Assembly (NCBI GenBank): GCA_963082975.1
Contig: CAUJBJ010000027.1
Coordinates: 62,001-126,000 of the forward strand
Length of the DNA: 64,000 nucleotides
Source: Labia minor
Lineage: Eukaryota > Arthropoda > Insecta > Dermaptera > Spongiphoridae
Direction of reading: 5' to 3'
Shown piece after piece: positions 50,226 through 63,909 of the stretch. Position numbers and translations under genes: made by a program. The notes under the pieces are model-generated. The model did not search any database. It was given only the letters and a program-made list of their open reading frames with translations, and was not told where the DNA came from. Numbering within the stretch: the first letter of the stretch is position 1; every line of letters starts with the position of its first letter.

Positions 50226-51673
50226 CAAATATGAATTTATTCTTCAATAGAATCAGAAAATTAATAAAATAAAATATAAAAGATAATTTTATCCCTCGTA
50301 TTTAAAAAAGTAGGATTTTCCCTTTAATATTTGAACAAAATCACACTAATCCGTAAGAATTCAATGAAAATATTTAAGAAATCGATCAAATATGAATTTA
50401 TTCTTCATTAGAATCAGAAAATTTATAAAATAAAATAAAAAAGATAATTTTATTCCTCGTATTTAAAAAGTAGGATTTTCCCTTTAATATTTGATCAAAA
50501 TCACACTTTTCCGTAAGAATTCAATGAAAATATTTAAGAAATCGATCAAATATGAATTTATTCTTCATTAGAATCAGAAAATGAATAAAATAAAATATAA
50601 AAGATAATTTTGTCCCTCGTATTTAAAAAAGTAGGATTTTCCCTTTAATATTTGAACAAAATCACAATAATCCGTAAGAATTCAATGAAAATATTTAAGA
50701 AATCGATCAAATATGAATTTATTCTTCATTAGAATCAGAAAATTAATAAAATAAAATAAAAAAGATAATTTTATCCCTCGTATTTAAAAAAGTAGGATTT
50801 TCCCTTTAATATTTGAACAAAATCACAATAATCCGTAAGAATTCAATGAAAATATTTAAGAAATCGATCAAATATGAATTTATTCTTCAATAGAATCAGA
50901 AAATTAATAAAATAAAATATAAAAGATAATTTTATCCCTCGTATTTAAAAAAGTAGGATTTTCCCTTTAATATTTGAACAAAATCAGAATTTTCCGTAAG
51001 AATTCAATGAAAATATTTAAGAAATCGATCAAATATGAATTTATTCTTCAATAGAATCAGAAAATTAATAAAATAAAATATAAAAGATAATTTTATCCCT
51101 CGTATTTAAAAAAGTAGGATTTTCCCTTTAATATTTGAATAAAATCACAGTAATCCGTAAGAATTCAATGAAAATATTTAAGAAATCGATCAAATATGAA
51201 TTTATTCTTCATTAGAATCAGAAAATTAATAAAATAAAATATAAAAGATAATTTTATCCCTCGTATTTAAAAAAGTAGGATTTTCCCTTTAATATTTGAA
51301 CAAAATCACAATAATCCGTAAGAATTCAATGAAAATATTTAAGAAATCGATCAAATATGAATTTATTCTTCAATAGAATCAGAAAATTAATAAAATAAAA
51401 TATAAAAGATAATTTTATCCCTCGTATTTAAAAAAGTAGGATTTTCCCTTTAATATTTGAACAAAATCAGAATTTTCCGTAAGAATTCAATGAAAATATT
51501 TAAGAAATCGATCAAATATGAATTTATTCTTCAATAGAATCAGAAAATTAATAAAATAAAATATAAAAGATAATTTTATCCCTCGTATTTAAAAAAGTAG
51601 GATTTTCCCTTTAATATTTGAACAAAATCAGAATTTTCCGTAAGAATTCAATGAAAATATTTAAGAAATCGAT

Positions 51674-54600
51674 CAAATATGAATTTATTCTTCATTAGAA
51701 TCAGAAAATGAATAAAATAAAATAAAAAAGATAATTTTATCCCTCGTATTTAAAAAAGTAGGATTTTCCCTTTAATATTTGATCAAAATCACACTTTTCC
51801 GTAAGAATTCAATGAAAATATTTAAGAAATCGATCAAATATGAATTTATTCTTCATTAGAATCAGAAAATGAATAAAATAAAATATAAAGGATAATTTTG
51901 TCCCTCGTATTTAAAAAAGTAGGATTTTCCCTTTAATATTTGAACAAAATCAGACTTTTCCGTAAAAATTCAATGAAAATATTTAAGAAATCGATCAAAT
52001 ATGAATTTATTCTTCATTAGAATCAGAAAATTAATAAAATAAATTAAAAAAGATAATTTTATCCCTCGTATTTAAAAAAGTAGGATTTTCCCTTTAATAT
52101 TTGAACAAAATCACAGTAATCCGTAAGAATTCAATGAAAATATTTAAGAAATCGATCAAATATGAAATTATTATTCATTAGAATCAGAAAATTAATAAAA
52201 TAAAATATAAAAGATATCTTTATCCCTCGTATTTAAAAAAGTAGGATTTTCCCTTTAATATTTGAACAAAATCACAATAATCCGTAAGAATTCAATGAAA
52301 ATATTTAAGAAATCGATCAAATATGAATTTATTCTTCAATAGAATCAGAAAATTAATAAAATAAAATATAAAAGATAATTTTATCCCTCGTATTTAAAAA
52401 AGTAGGATTTTCCCTTTAATATTTAAACAAAATCAGAATTTTCAGTAAGAATTCAATGAAAATATTTAAGAAATCGATCAAATATGAATTTATTCTTCAA
52501 TAGAATCAGAAAATTAATAAAATAAAATATAAAAGATAATTTTATCCCTCGTATTTAAAAAAGTAGGATTTTCCCTTTAATATTTGAACAAAATCACACT
52601 AATCCGTAAGAATTCAATGAAAATATTTAAGAAATCGATCAAATATGAATTTATTCTTCATTAGAATCAGAAAATTAATAAAATAAAATATAAAAGATAA
52701 TTTTATTCCTCGTATTTAAAAAAGTAGGATTTTCCCTTTAATATTTGATCAAAATCACACTTTTCCGTAAGAATTCAATGAAAATATTTAAGAAATCGAT
52801 CAAATATGAATTTATTCTTCATTAGAATCAGAAAATGAATAAAATAAAATATAAAAGATAATTTTGTCCCTCGTATTTAAAAAAGTAGGATTTTCCCTTT
52901 AATATTTGAACAAAATCACAATAATCCGTAAGAATTCAATGAAAATATTTAAGAAATCGATCAAATATGAATTTATTCTTCATTAGAATCAGAAAATTAA
53001 TAAAATAAAATAAAAAAGATAATTTTATCCCTCGTATTTAAAAAAGTAGGATTTTCCCTTTAATATTTGAACAAAATCACAATAATCCGTAAGAATTCAA
53101 TGAAAATATTTAAGAAATCGATCAAATATGAATTTATTCTTCAATAGAATCAGAAAATTAATAAAATAAAATATAAAAGATAATTTTATCCCTCGTATTT
53201 AAAAAAGTAGGATTTTCCCTTTAATATTTGAACAAAATCAGAATTTTCCGTAAGAATTCAATGAAAATATTTAAGAAATCGATCAAATATGAATTTATTC
53301 TTCAATAGAATCAGAAAATTAATAAAATAAAATATAAAAGATAATTTTATCCCTCGTATTTAAAAAAGTAGGATTTTCCCTTTAATATTTGAATAAAATC
53401 ACAGTAATCCGTAAGAATTCAATGAAAATATTTAAGAAATCGATCAAATATGAATTTATTCTTCATTAGAATCAGAAAATTAATAAAATAAAATATAAAA
53501 GATAATTTTATCCCTCGTATTTAAAAAAGTATGATTTTCCCTTTAATATTTGAACAAAATCACAATAATCCGTAAGAATTCAATGAAAATATTTAAGAAA
53601 TCGATCAAATATGAATTTATTCTTCAATAGAATCAGAAAATTAATAAAATAAAATATAAAAGATAATTTTATCCCTCGTATTTAAAAAAGTAGGATTTTC
53701 CCTTTAATATTTGAACAAAATCAGAATTTTCCGTAAGAATTCAATGAAAATATTTAAGAAATCGATCAAATATGAATTTATTCTTCAATAGAATCAGAAA
53801 ATTAATAAAATAAAATATAAAAGATAATTTTATCCCTCGTATTTAAAAAAGTAGGATTTTCCCTTTAATATTTGAACAAAATCAGAATTTTCCGTAAGAA
53901 TTCAATGAAAATATTTAAGAAATCGATCAAATATGAATTTATTCTTCAATAGAATCAGAAAATTAATAAAATAAAATATAAAAGATAATTTTATCCCTCG
54001 TATTTAAAAAAGTAGGATTTTCCCTTTAATATTTGAACAAAATCAGACTTTTCCGTAAGAATTCAATGAAAATATTTAAGAAATCGATCAAATATGAATT
54101 TATTCTTCATTAGAATCAGAAAATGAATAAAATAAAATATAAAAGATAATTTTGTCCCTCGTATTTAAAAAAGTAGGATTTTCCCTTTAATATTTGAACA
54201 AAATCAGACTTTTCCGTAAGAATTCAATGAAAATATTTAAGAAATCGATCAAATATGAATCTATTCTTCATTAGAATCAGAAAATTAATAAAATAAAATA
54301 AAAAAGATAATTTTATCCCTCGTATTTAAAAAAGTAGGATTTTCCCTTTAATATTTGAATAAAATCACAGTAATCCGTAAGAATTCAATGAAAATATTTA
54401 AGAAATCGATCAAATATGAATTTATTCTTCATTAGAATCAGAAAATTAATAAAATAAAATATAAAAGATAATTTTATCCCTCGTATTTAAAAAAGTAGGA
54501 TTTTCCCTTTAATATTTGAACAAAATCACAATAATCCGTAAGAATTCAATGAAAATATTTAAGAAATCGATCAAATATGAATTTATTCTTCAATAGAATC

Positions 54601-55376
54601 AGAAAATTAATAAAATAAAATATAAAAGATAATTTTATCCCTCGTATTTAAAAAAGTAGGATTTTCCCTTTAATATTTGAACAAAATCAGAATTTTCCGT
54701 AAGAATTCAATGAAAATATTTAAGAAATCGATCAAATATGAATTTATTCTTCAATAGAATCAGAAAATTAATAAAATAAAATATAAAAGATAATTTTATC
54801 CCTCGTATTTAAAAAAGTAGGATTTTCCCTTTAATATTTGAACAAAATCAGAATTTTCCATAAGAATTCAATGAAAATATATAAGAAATCGATCAAATAT
54901 GAATTTATTCTTCAATAGAATCAGAAAATTAATAAAATAAAATATAAAAGATAATTTTATCCCTCGTATTTAAAAAAGTAGGATTTTCCCTTTAATATTT
55001 GAACAAAATCAGACTTTTCCGTAAGAATTCAATGAAAATATTTAATAAATCGATCAAATATGAATTTATTCTTCAATAGAATCAGAAAATTAATAAAATA
55101 AAATATAAAAGATAATTTTATCCCTCGTATTTAAAAAAGTAGGATTTTCCCTTTAATATTTGAACAAAATCACAGTAATCCGTAAGAATTCAATGAAAAT
55201 ATTTAAGAAATCGATCAAATATGAATTTATTCTTCATTAGAATCAGAAAATTAATAAAATAAAATAAAAAAGATAATTTTATCCCTCGTATTTAAAAAAG
55301 TAGGATTTTCCCTTTAATATTTGAACAAAATCAGACTTTTCCGTAAGAATTCAATGAAAATATTTAAGAAATCGAT
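51674..55376 (+). repeat. 23-monomer HOR derivative (3,703 bp)
   Basis: Monomers 322-344 read H-I-J-K-L-M-N*-O-P-B-Q-A-B-B-C-E-F-A-B-B-C'-D-G, exactly 23 x 161 bp. It is the 17-mer with R replaced by E-F-A-B-B-C'-D, the same block that dominates 1-12077, and so links the two regimes. N* (monomer 328) has normal T37/A38 and T52 but keeps T68 and T110. A at 53445-53605 has GTATGATTTT, shared with 59724-59884. The second B (monomer 341) has TTCCATAAG near 54856 and ATATATAAG near 54880. Confidence 0.88.
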
Positions 55377-56503
55377 CAAATATGAATTTATTCTTCATTA
55401 GAATCAGAAAATGAATAAAATAAAATAAAAAAGATAATTTTATCCCTCGTATTTAAAAAAGTAGGATTTTCCCTTTAATATTTGATCAAAATCACACTTT
55501 TCCGTAAGAATTCAATGAAAATATTTAAGAAATCGATCAAATATGAATTTATTCTTCATTAGAATCAGAAAATGAATAAAATAAAATATAAAGGATAATT
55601 TTGTCCCTCGTATTTAAAAAAGTAGGATTTTCCCTTTAATATTTGAACAAAATCAGACTTTTCCGTAAAAATTCAATGAAAATATTTAAGAAATCGATCA
55701 AATATGAATTTATTCTTCATTAGAATCAGAAAATTAATAAAATAAATTAAAAAAGATAATTTTATCCCTCGTATTTAAAAAAGTAGGATTTTCCCTTTAA
55801 TATTTGAACAAAATCACAGTAATCCGTAAGAATTCAATGAAAATATTTAAGAAATCGATCAAATATGAAATTATTATTCATTAGAATCAGAAAATTAATA
55901 AAATAAAATATAAAAGATATCTTTATCCCTCGTATTTAAAAAAGTAGGATTTTCCCTTTAATATTTGAACAAAATCACAATAATCCGTAAGAATTCAATG
56001 AAAATATTTAAGAAATCGATCAAATATGAATTTATTCTTCAATAGAATCAGAAAATTAATAAAATAAAATATAAAAGATAATTTTATCCCTCGTATTTAA
56101 AAAAGTAGGATTTTCCCTTTAATATTTAAACAAAATCAGAATTTTCAGTAAGAATTCAATGAAAATATTTAAGAAATCGATCAAATATGAATTTATTCTT
56201 CAATAGAATCAGAAAATTAATAAAATAAAATAAAAAAGATAATTTTATTCCTCGTAATTAAAAAAGTAGGATTTTCCCTTTAATATTTGATCAAAATCAC
56301 ACTTTTCCGTAAGAATTCAATGAAAATATTTAAGAAATCGATCAAATATGAATTTATTCTTCATTAGAATCAGAAAATGAATAAAATAAAATATAAAAGA
56401 TAATTTTGTCCCTCGTATTTAAAAAAGTAGGATTTTCCCTTTAATATTTGAACAAAATCACAATAATCCGTAAGAATTCAATGAAAATATTTAAGAAATC
56501 GAT
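53767..56503 (+). repeat. 17-monomer tandem duplication, copy 1 (2,737 bp)
   Basis: Monomers 335-351 read B-C-E-F-A-B-B-C'-D-G-H-I-J-K-L-(M/N)-O, and the next 17 monomers repeat this order exactly. Differences I see are a GAATCTATTC change in F near 54260, TTCCATAAG and ATATATAAG in B near 54856-54885, and CGTAATTAAA in the M/N hybrid near 56255. This 17-mer is different in content from the canonical 17-mer. Confidence 0.87.
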
Positions 56504-58113
56504 CAAATATGAATTTATTCTTCAATAGAATCAGAAAATTAATAAAATAAAATATAAAAGATAATTTTATCCCTCGTATTTAAAAAAGTAGGATTTTCCC
56601 TTTAATATTTGAACAAAATCAGAATTTTCCGTAAGAATTCAATGAAAATATTTAAGAAATCGATCAAATATGAATTTATTCTTCAATAGAATCAGAAAAT
56701 TAATAAAATAAAATATAAAAGATAATTTTATCCCTCGTATTTAAAAAAGTAGGATTTTCCCTTTAATATTTGAACAAAATCAGACTTTTCCGTAAGAATT
56801 CAATGAAAATATTTAAGAAATCGATCAAATATGAATTTATTCTTCATTAGAATCAGAAAATGAATAAAATAAAATATAAAAGATAATTTTGTCCCTCGTA
56901 TTTAAAAAAGTAGGATTTTCCCTTTAATATTTGAACAAAATCAGACTTTTCCGTAAGAATTCAATGAAAATATTTAAGAAATCGATCAAATATGAATTTA
57001 TTCTTCATTAGAATCAGAAAATTAATAAAATAAAATAAAAAAGATAATTTTATCCCTCGTATTTAAAAAAGTAGGATTTTCCCTTTAATATTTGAATAAA
57101 ATCACAGTAATCCGTAAGAATTCAATGAAAATATTTAAGAAATCGATCAAATATGAATTTATTCTTCATTAGAATCAGAAAATTAATAAAATAAAATATA
57201 AAAGATAATTTTATCCCTCGTATTTAAAAAAGTAGGATTTTCCCTTTAATATTTGAACAAAATCACAATAATCCGTAAGAATTCAATGAAAATATTTAAG
57301 AAATCGATCAAATATGAATTTATTCTTCAATAGAATCAGAAAATTAATAAAATAAAATATAAAAGATAATTTTATCCCTCGTATTTAAAAAAGTAGGATT
57401 TTCCCTTTAATATTTGAACAAAATCAGAATTTTCCGTAAGAATTCAATGAAAATATTTAAGAAATCGATCAAATATGAATTTATTCTTCAATAGAATCAG
57501 AAAATTAATAAAATAAAATATAAAAGATAATTTTATCCCTCGTATTTAAAAAAGTAGGATTTTCCCTTTAATATTTGAACAAAATCAGAATTTTCCGTAA
57601 GAATTCAATGAAAATATTTAAGAAATCGATCAAATATGAATTTATTCTTCAATAGAATCAGAAAATTAATAAAATAAAATATAAAAGATAATTTTATCCC
57701 TCGTATTTAAAAAAGTAGGATTTTCCCTTTAATATTTGAACAAAATCAGACTTTTCCGTAAGAATTCAATGAAAATATTTAATAAATCGATCAAATATGA
57801 ATTTATTCTTCAATAGAATCAGAAAATTAATAAAATAAAATATAAAAGATAATTTTATCCCTCGTATTTAAAAAAGTAGGATTTTCCCTTTAATATTTGA
57901 ACAAAATCACAGTAATCCGTAAGAATTCAATGAAAATATTTAAGAAATCGATCAAATATGAATTTATTCTTCATTAGAATCAGAAAATTAATAAAATAAA
58001 ATAAAAAAGATAATTTTATCCCTCGTATTTAAAAAAGTAGGATTTTCCCTTTAATATTTGAACAAAATCAGACTTTTCCGTAAGAATTCAATGAAAATAT
58101 TTAAGAAATCGAT
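55377..58113 (+). repeat. HOR unit from H to H, 17 monomers of mixed content
   Basis: Monomers 345-361 read H-I-J-K-L-(M/N)-O-B-C-E-F-A-B-B-C'-D-G. It has the canonical length of 2,737 bp, but by coincidence of one fusion, a P-B-Q-A-B loss and the E-F-A-B-B-C'-D insertion. Unit length alone would therefore misclassify it as the canonical HOR. Confidence 0.86.
56182..56342 (+). repeat. Recombinant M/N monomer
   Basis: A22 and T37 at the front, then A52, T68 and T110 with the C-C-TT tail of N. It replaces M-N, so one monomer was deleted by in-register exchange between positions 38 and 52. The same fusion is found at 58919-59079. Confidence 0.83.
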
Positions 58114-59240
58114 CAAATATGAATTTATTCTTCATTAGAATCAGAAAATGAATAAAATAAAATAAAAAAGATAATTTTATCCCTCGTATTTAAAAAAGTA
58201 GGATTTTCCCTTTAATATTTGATCAAAATCACACTTTTCCGTAAGAATTCAATGAAAATATTTAAGAAATCGATCAAATATGAATTTATTCTTCATTAGA
58301 ATCAGAAAATGAATAAAATAAAATATAAAGGATAATTTTGTCCCTCGTATTTAAAAAAGTAGGATTTTCCCTTTAATATTTGAACAAAATCAGACTTTTC
58401 CGTAAAAATTCAATGAAAATATTTAAGAAATCGATCAAATATGAATTTATTCTTCATTAGAATCAGAAAATTAATAAAATAAATTAAAAAAGATAATTTT
58501 ATCCCTCCTATTTAAAAAAGTAGGATTTTCCCTTTAATATTTGAACAAAATCACAGTAATCCGTAAGAATTCAATGAAAATATTTAAGAAATCGATCAAA
58601 TATGAAATTATTATTCATTAGAATCAGAAAATTAATAAAATAAAATATAAAAGATATCTTTATCCCTCGTATTTAAAAAAGTAGGATTTTCCCTTTAATA
58701 TTTGAACAAAATCACAATAATCCGTAAGAATTCAATGAAAATATTTAAGAAATCGATCAAATATGAATTTATTCTTCAATAGAATCAGAAAATTAATAAA
58801 ATAAAATATAAAAGATAATTTTATCCCTCGTATTTAAAAAAGTAGGATTTTCCCTTTAATATTTAAACAAAATCAGAATTTTCAGTAAGAATTCAATGAA
58901 AATATTTAAGAAATCGATCAAATATGAATTTATTCTTCAATAGAATCAGAAAATTAATAAAATAAAATAAAAAAGATAATTTTATTCCTCGTATTTAAAA
59001 AAGTAGGATTTTCCCTTTAATATTTGATCAAAATCACACTTTTCCGTAAGAATTCAATGAAAATATTTAAGAAATCGATCAAATATGAATTTATTCTTCA
59101 TTAGAATCAGAAAATGAATAAAATAAAATATAAAAGATAATTTTGTCCCTCGTATTTAAAAAAGTAGGATTTTCCCTTTAATATTTGAACAAAATCACAA
59201 TAATCCGTAAGAATTCAATGAAAATATTTAAGAAATCGAT
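56504..59240 (+). repeat. 17-monomer tandem duplication, copy 2 (2,737 bp)
   Basis: Monomers 352-368 repeat monomers 335-351 in type and length, including the rare M/N fusion monomer. Its own private change is CCTCCTATTT in J near 58505. The first monomer, B, follows O directly with no P, which marks the duplication junction. Confidence 0.87.
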
Positions 59241-61333
59241 CAAATATGAATTTATTCTTCATTAGAATCAGAAAATTAATAAAATAAAATAAAAAAGATA
59301 ATTTTATCCCTCGTATTTAAAAAAGTAGGATTTTCCCTTTAATATTTGAACAAAATCACAATAATCCGTAAGAATTCAATGAAAATATTTAAGAAATCGA
59401 TCAAATATGAATTTATTCTTCAATAGAATCAGAAAATTAATAAAATAAAATATAAAAGATAATTTTATCCCTCGTATTTAAAAAAGTAGGATTTTCCCTT
59501 TAATATTTGAACAAAATCAGAATTTTCCGTAAGAATTCAATGAAAATATTTAAGAAATCGATCAAATATGAATTTATTCTTCAATAGAATCAGAAAATTA
59601 ATAAAATAAAATATAAAAGATAATTTTATCCCTCGTATTTAAAAAAGTAGGATTTTCCCTTTAATATTTGAATAAAATCACAGTAATCCGTAAGAATTCA
59701 ATGAAAATATTTAAGAAATCGATCAAATATGAATTTATTCTTCATTAGAATCAGAAAATTAATAAAATAAAATATAAAAGATAATTTTATCCCTCGTATT
59801 TAAAAAAGTATGATTTTCCCTTTAATATTTGAACAAAATCACAATAATCCGTAAGAATTCAATGAAAATATTTAAGAAATCGATCAAATATGAATTTATT
59901 CTTCAATAGAATCAGAAAATTAATAAAATAAAATATAAAAGATAATTTTATCCCTCGTATTTAAAAAAGTAGGATTTTCCCTTTAATATTTGAACAAAAT
60001 CAGAATTTTCCGTAAGAATTCAATGAAAATATTTAAGAAATCGATCAAATATGAATTTATTCTTCAATAGAATCAGAAAATTAATAAAATAAAATATAAA
60101 AGATAATTTTATCCCTCGTATTTAAAAAAGTAGGATTTTCCCTTTAATATTTGAACAAAATCAGAATTTTCCGTAAGAATTCAATGAAAATATTTAAGAA
60201 ATCGATCAAATATGAATTTATTCTTCAATAGAATCAGAAAATTAATAAAATAAAATATAAAAGATAATTTTATCCCTCGTATTTAAAAAAGTAGGATTTT
60301 CCCTTTAATATTTGAACAAAATCACAATAATCCGTAAGAATTCAATGAAAATATTTAAGAAATCGATCAAATATGAATTTATTCTTCAATAGAATCAGAA
60401 AATTAATAAAATAAAATATAAAAGATAATTTTATCCCTCGTATTTAAAAAAGTAGGATTTTCCCTTTAATATTTGAACAAAATCAGACTTTTCCGTAAGA
60501 ATTCAATGAAAATATTTAAGAAATCGATCAAATATGAATTTATTCTTCATTAGAATCAGAAAATTAATAAAATAAAATAAAAAAGATAATTTTATCCCTC
60601 GTATTTAAAAAAGTAGGATTTTCCCTTTAATATTTGAATAAAATCACAGTAATCCGTAAGAATTCAATGAAAATATTTAAGAAATCGATCAAATATGAAT
60701 TTATTCTTCATTAGAATCAGAAAATTAATAAAATAAAATATAAAAGATAATTTTATCCCTAGTATTTAAAAAAGTAGGATTTTCCCTTTAATATTTGAAC
60801 AAAATCACAATAATCCGTAAGAATTCAATGAAAATATTTAAGAAATCGATCAAATATGAATTTATTCTTCAATAGAATCAGAAAATTAATAAAATAAAAT
60901 ATAAAAGATAATTTTATCCCTCGTATTTAAAAAAGTAGGATTTTCCCTTTAATATTTGAACAAAATCAGAATTTTCCGTAAGAATTCAATGAAAATATTT
61001 AAGAAATCGATCAAATATGAATTTATTCTTCAATAGAATCAGAAAATTAATAAAATAAAATATAAAAGATAATTTTATCCCTCGTATTTAAAAAAGTAGG
61101 ATTTTCCCTTTAATATTTGAATAAAATCACAGTAATCCGTAAGAATTCAATGAAAATATTTAAGAAATCGATCAAATATGAATTTATTCTTCAATAGAAT
61201 CAGAAAATTAATAAAATAAAATATAAAAGATAATTTTATCCCTCGTATTTAAAAAAGTAGGATTTTCCCTTTAATATTTGAACAAAATCAGAATTTTCCG
61301 TAAGAATTCAATGAAAATATTTAAGAAATCGAT
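58114..61333 (+). repeat. 20-monomer HOR derivative
   Basis: Monomers 362-381 read H-I-J-K-L-(M/N)-O-P-B-Q-A-B-B-S-C-F-A-B-Q-B, exactly 20 x 161 bp. The A copy at 59724-59884 shares GTATGATTTT with 53445-53605. A second A (monomer 378) has CCTAGTATTT near 60759, losing one CpG. The unit ends B then H, a rare junction also present at 51513-51674. Confidence 0.87.
58919..59079 (+). repeat. Recombinant M/N monomer, second copy
   Basis: It has the same fusion as 56182-56342, minus the private CGTAATTAAA change. It lies between L and O, 2,737 bp downstream of the first copy, as expected for the 17-monomer duplication. Confidence 0.83.
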
Positions 61334-63909
61334 CAAATATGAATTTATTCTTCATTAGAATCAGAAAATGAATAAAATAAAATAAAAAAGATAATTTTAT
61401 CCCTCGTATTTAAAAAAGTAGGATTTTCCCTTTAATATTTGATCAAAATCACACTTTTCCGTAAGAATTCAATGAAAATATTTAAGAAATCGATCAAATA
61501 TGAATTTATTCTTCATTAGAATCAGAAAATGAATAAAATAAAATATAAAGGATAATTTTGTCCCTCGTATTTAAAAAAGTAGGATTTTCCCTTTAATATT
61601 TGAACAAAATCAGACTTTTCCGTAAAAATTCAATGAAAATATTTAAGAAATCGATCAAATATGAATTTATTCTTCATTAGAATCAGAAAATTAATAAAAT
61701 AAATTAAAAAAGATAATTTTATCCCTCGTATTTAAAAAAGTAGGATTTTCCCTTTAATATTTGAACAAAATCACAGTAATCCGTAAGAATTCAATGAAAA
61801 TATTTAAGAAATCGATCAAATATGAAATTATTATTCATTTGAATCAGAAAATTAATAAAATAAAATATAAAAGATATCTTTATCCCTCGTATTTAAAAAA
61901 GTAGGATTTTCCCTTTAATATTTGAACAAAATCACAATAATCCGTAAGAATTCAATGAAAATATTTAAGAAATCGATCAAATATGAATTTATTCTTCAAT
62001 AGAATCAGAAAATTAATAAAATAAAATATAAAAGATAATTTTATCCCTCGTATTTAAAAAAGTAGGATTTTCCCTTTAATATTTAAACAAAATCAGAATT
62101 TTCAGTAAGAATTCAATGAAAATATTTAAGAAATCGATCAAATATGAATTTATTCTTCAATAGAATCAGAAAATTAATAAAATAAAATATAAAAGATAAT
62201 TTTATCCCTCGTATTTAAAAAAGTAGGATTTTCCCTTTAATATTTGAACAAAATCACACTAATCCGTAAGAATTCAATGAAAATATTTAAGAAATCGATC
62301 AAATATGAATTTATTCTTCATTAGAATCAGAAAATTTATAAAATAAAATAAAAAAGATAATTTTATTCCTCGTATTTAAAAAAGTAGGATTTTCCCTTTA
62401 ATATTTGATCAAAATCACACTTTTCCGTAAGAATTCAATGAAAATATTTAAGAAATCGATCAAATATGAATTTATTCTTCATTAGAATCAGAAAATGAAT
62501 AAAATAAAATATAAAAGATAATTTTGTCCCTCGTATTTAAAAAAGTAGGATTTTCCCTTTAATATTTGAACAAAATCACAATAATCCGTAAGAATTCAAT
62601 GAAAATATTTAAGAAATCGATCAAATATGAATTTATTCTTCATTAGAATCAGAAAATTAATAAAATAAAATAAAAAAGATAATTTTATCCCTCGTATTTA
62701 AAAAAGTAGGATTTTCCCTTTAATATTTGAACAAAATCACAATAATCCGTAAGAATTCAATGAAAATATTTAAGAAATCGATCAAATATGAATTTATTCT
62801 TCAATAGAATCAGAAAATTAATAAAATAAAATATAAAAGATAATTTTATCCCTCGTATTTAAAAAAGTAGGATTTTCCCTTTAATATTTGAACAAAATCA
62901 GAATTTTCCGTAAGAATTCAATGAAAATATTTAAGAAATCGATCAAATATGAATTTATTCTTCAATAGAATCAGAAAATTAATAAAATAAAATATAAAAG
63001 ATAATTTTATCCCTCGTATTTAAAAAAGTAGGATTTTCCCTTTAATATTTGAATAAAATCACAGTAATCCGTAAGAATTCAATGAAAATATTTAAGAAAT
63101 CGATCAAATATGAATTTATTCTTCATTAGAATCAGAAAATTAATAAAATAAAATATAAAAGATAATTTTATCCCTCGTATTTAAAAAAGTAGGATTTTCC
63201 CTTTAATATTTGAACAAAATCACAATAATCCGTAAGAATTCAATGAAAATATTTAAGAAATCGATCAAATATGAATTTATTCTTCAATAGAATCAGAAAA
63301 TTAATAAAATAAAATATAAAAGATAATTTTATCCCTCGTATTTAAAAAAGTAGGATTTTCCCTTTAATATTTGAACAAAATCAGAATTTTCCGTAAGAAT
63401 TCAATGAAAATATTTAAGAAATCGATCAAATATGAATTTATTCTTCAATAGAATCAGAAAATTAATAAAATAAAATATAAAAGATAATTTTATCCCTCGT
63501 ATTTAAAAAAGTAGGATTTTCCCTTTAATATTTGAACAAAATCAGAATTTTCCGTAAGAATTCAATGAAAATATTTAAGAAATCGATCAAATATGAATTT
63601 ATTCTTCAATAGAATCAGAAAATTAATAAAATAAAATATAAAAGATAATTTTATCCCTCGTATTTAAAAAAGTAGGATTTTCCCTTTAATATTTGAACAA
63701 AATCAGACTTTTCCGTAAGAATTCAATGAAAATATTTAAGAAATCGATCAAATATGAATTTATTCTTCATTAGAATCAGAAAATTAATAAAATAAAATAT
63801 AAAAGATAATTTTGTCCCTCGTATTTAAAAAAGTAGGATTTTCCCTTTAATATTTGAACAAAATCAGACTTTTCCGTAAGAATTCAATGAAAATATTTAA
63901 GAAATCGAT
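61334..63909 (+). repeat. Last HOR unit, 16 full monomers before the window edge
   Basis: Monomers 382-397 read H-I-J-K-L-M-N-O-P-B-Q-A-B-B-C-E', with E' having G66 but T37 in place of G37. The order matches monomers 322-337, located 9,660 bp upstream (60 monomers). The K copy has CATTTGAATC near 61837. Confidence 0.87.

Larger units (their letters stand above)
46685..51673 (+). repeat. Disrupted 31-monomer segment
   Basis: Monomers 291-321 start as H-I-J* and end as L-M-N-O-P-B-Q-A-B-B, but the middle contains monomers that match no standard type. It includes the divergent run 47007-48134, then D, a T22 T111 C-G-AA monomer, A-B-B-C, and a three-monomer duplication at 49101-50070. The H copy has TTATCCTTC near 46698, and I has CAGTAAAAATTC near 46970. 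Regular HOR order resumes after a truncated L at 50071. The break separates the regular array at 33966-46684 from the one starting at 51674. Confidence 0.85.
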
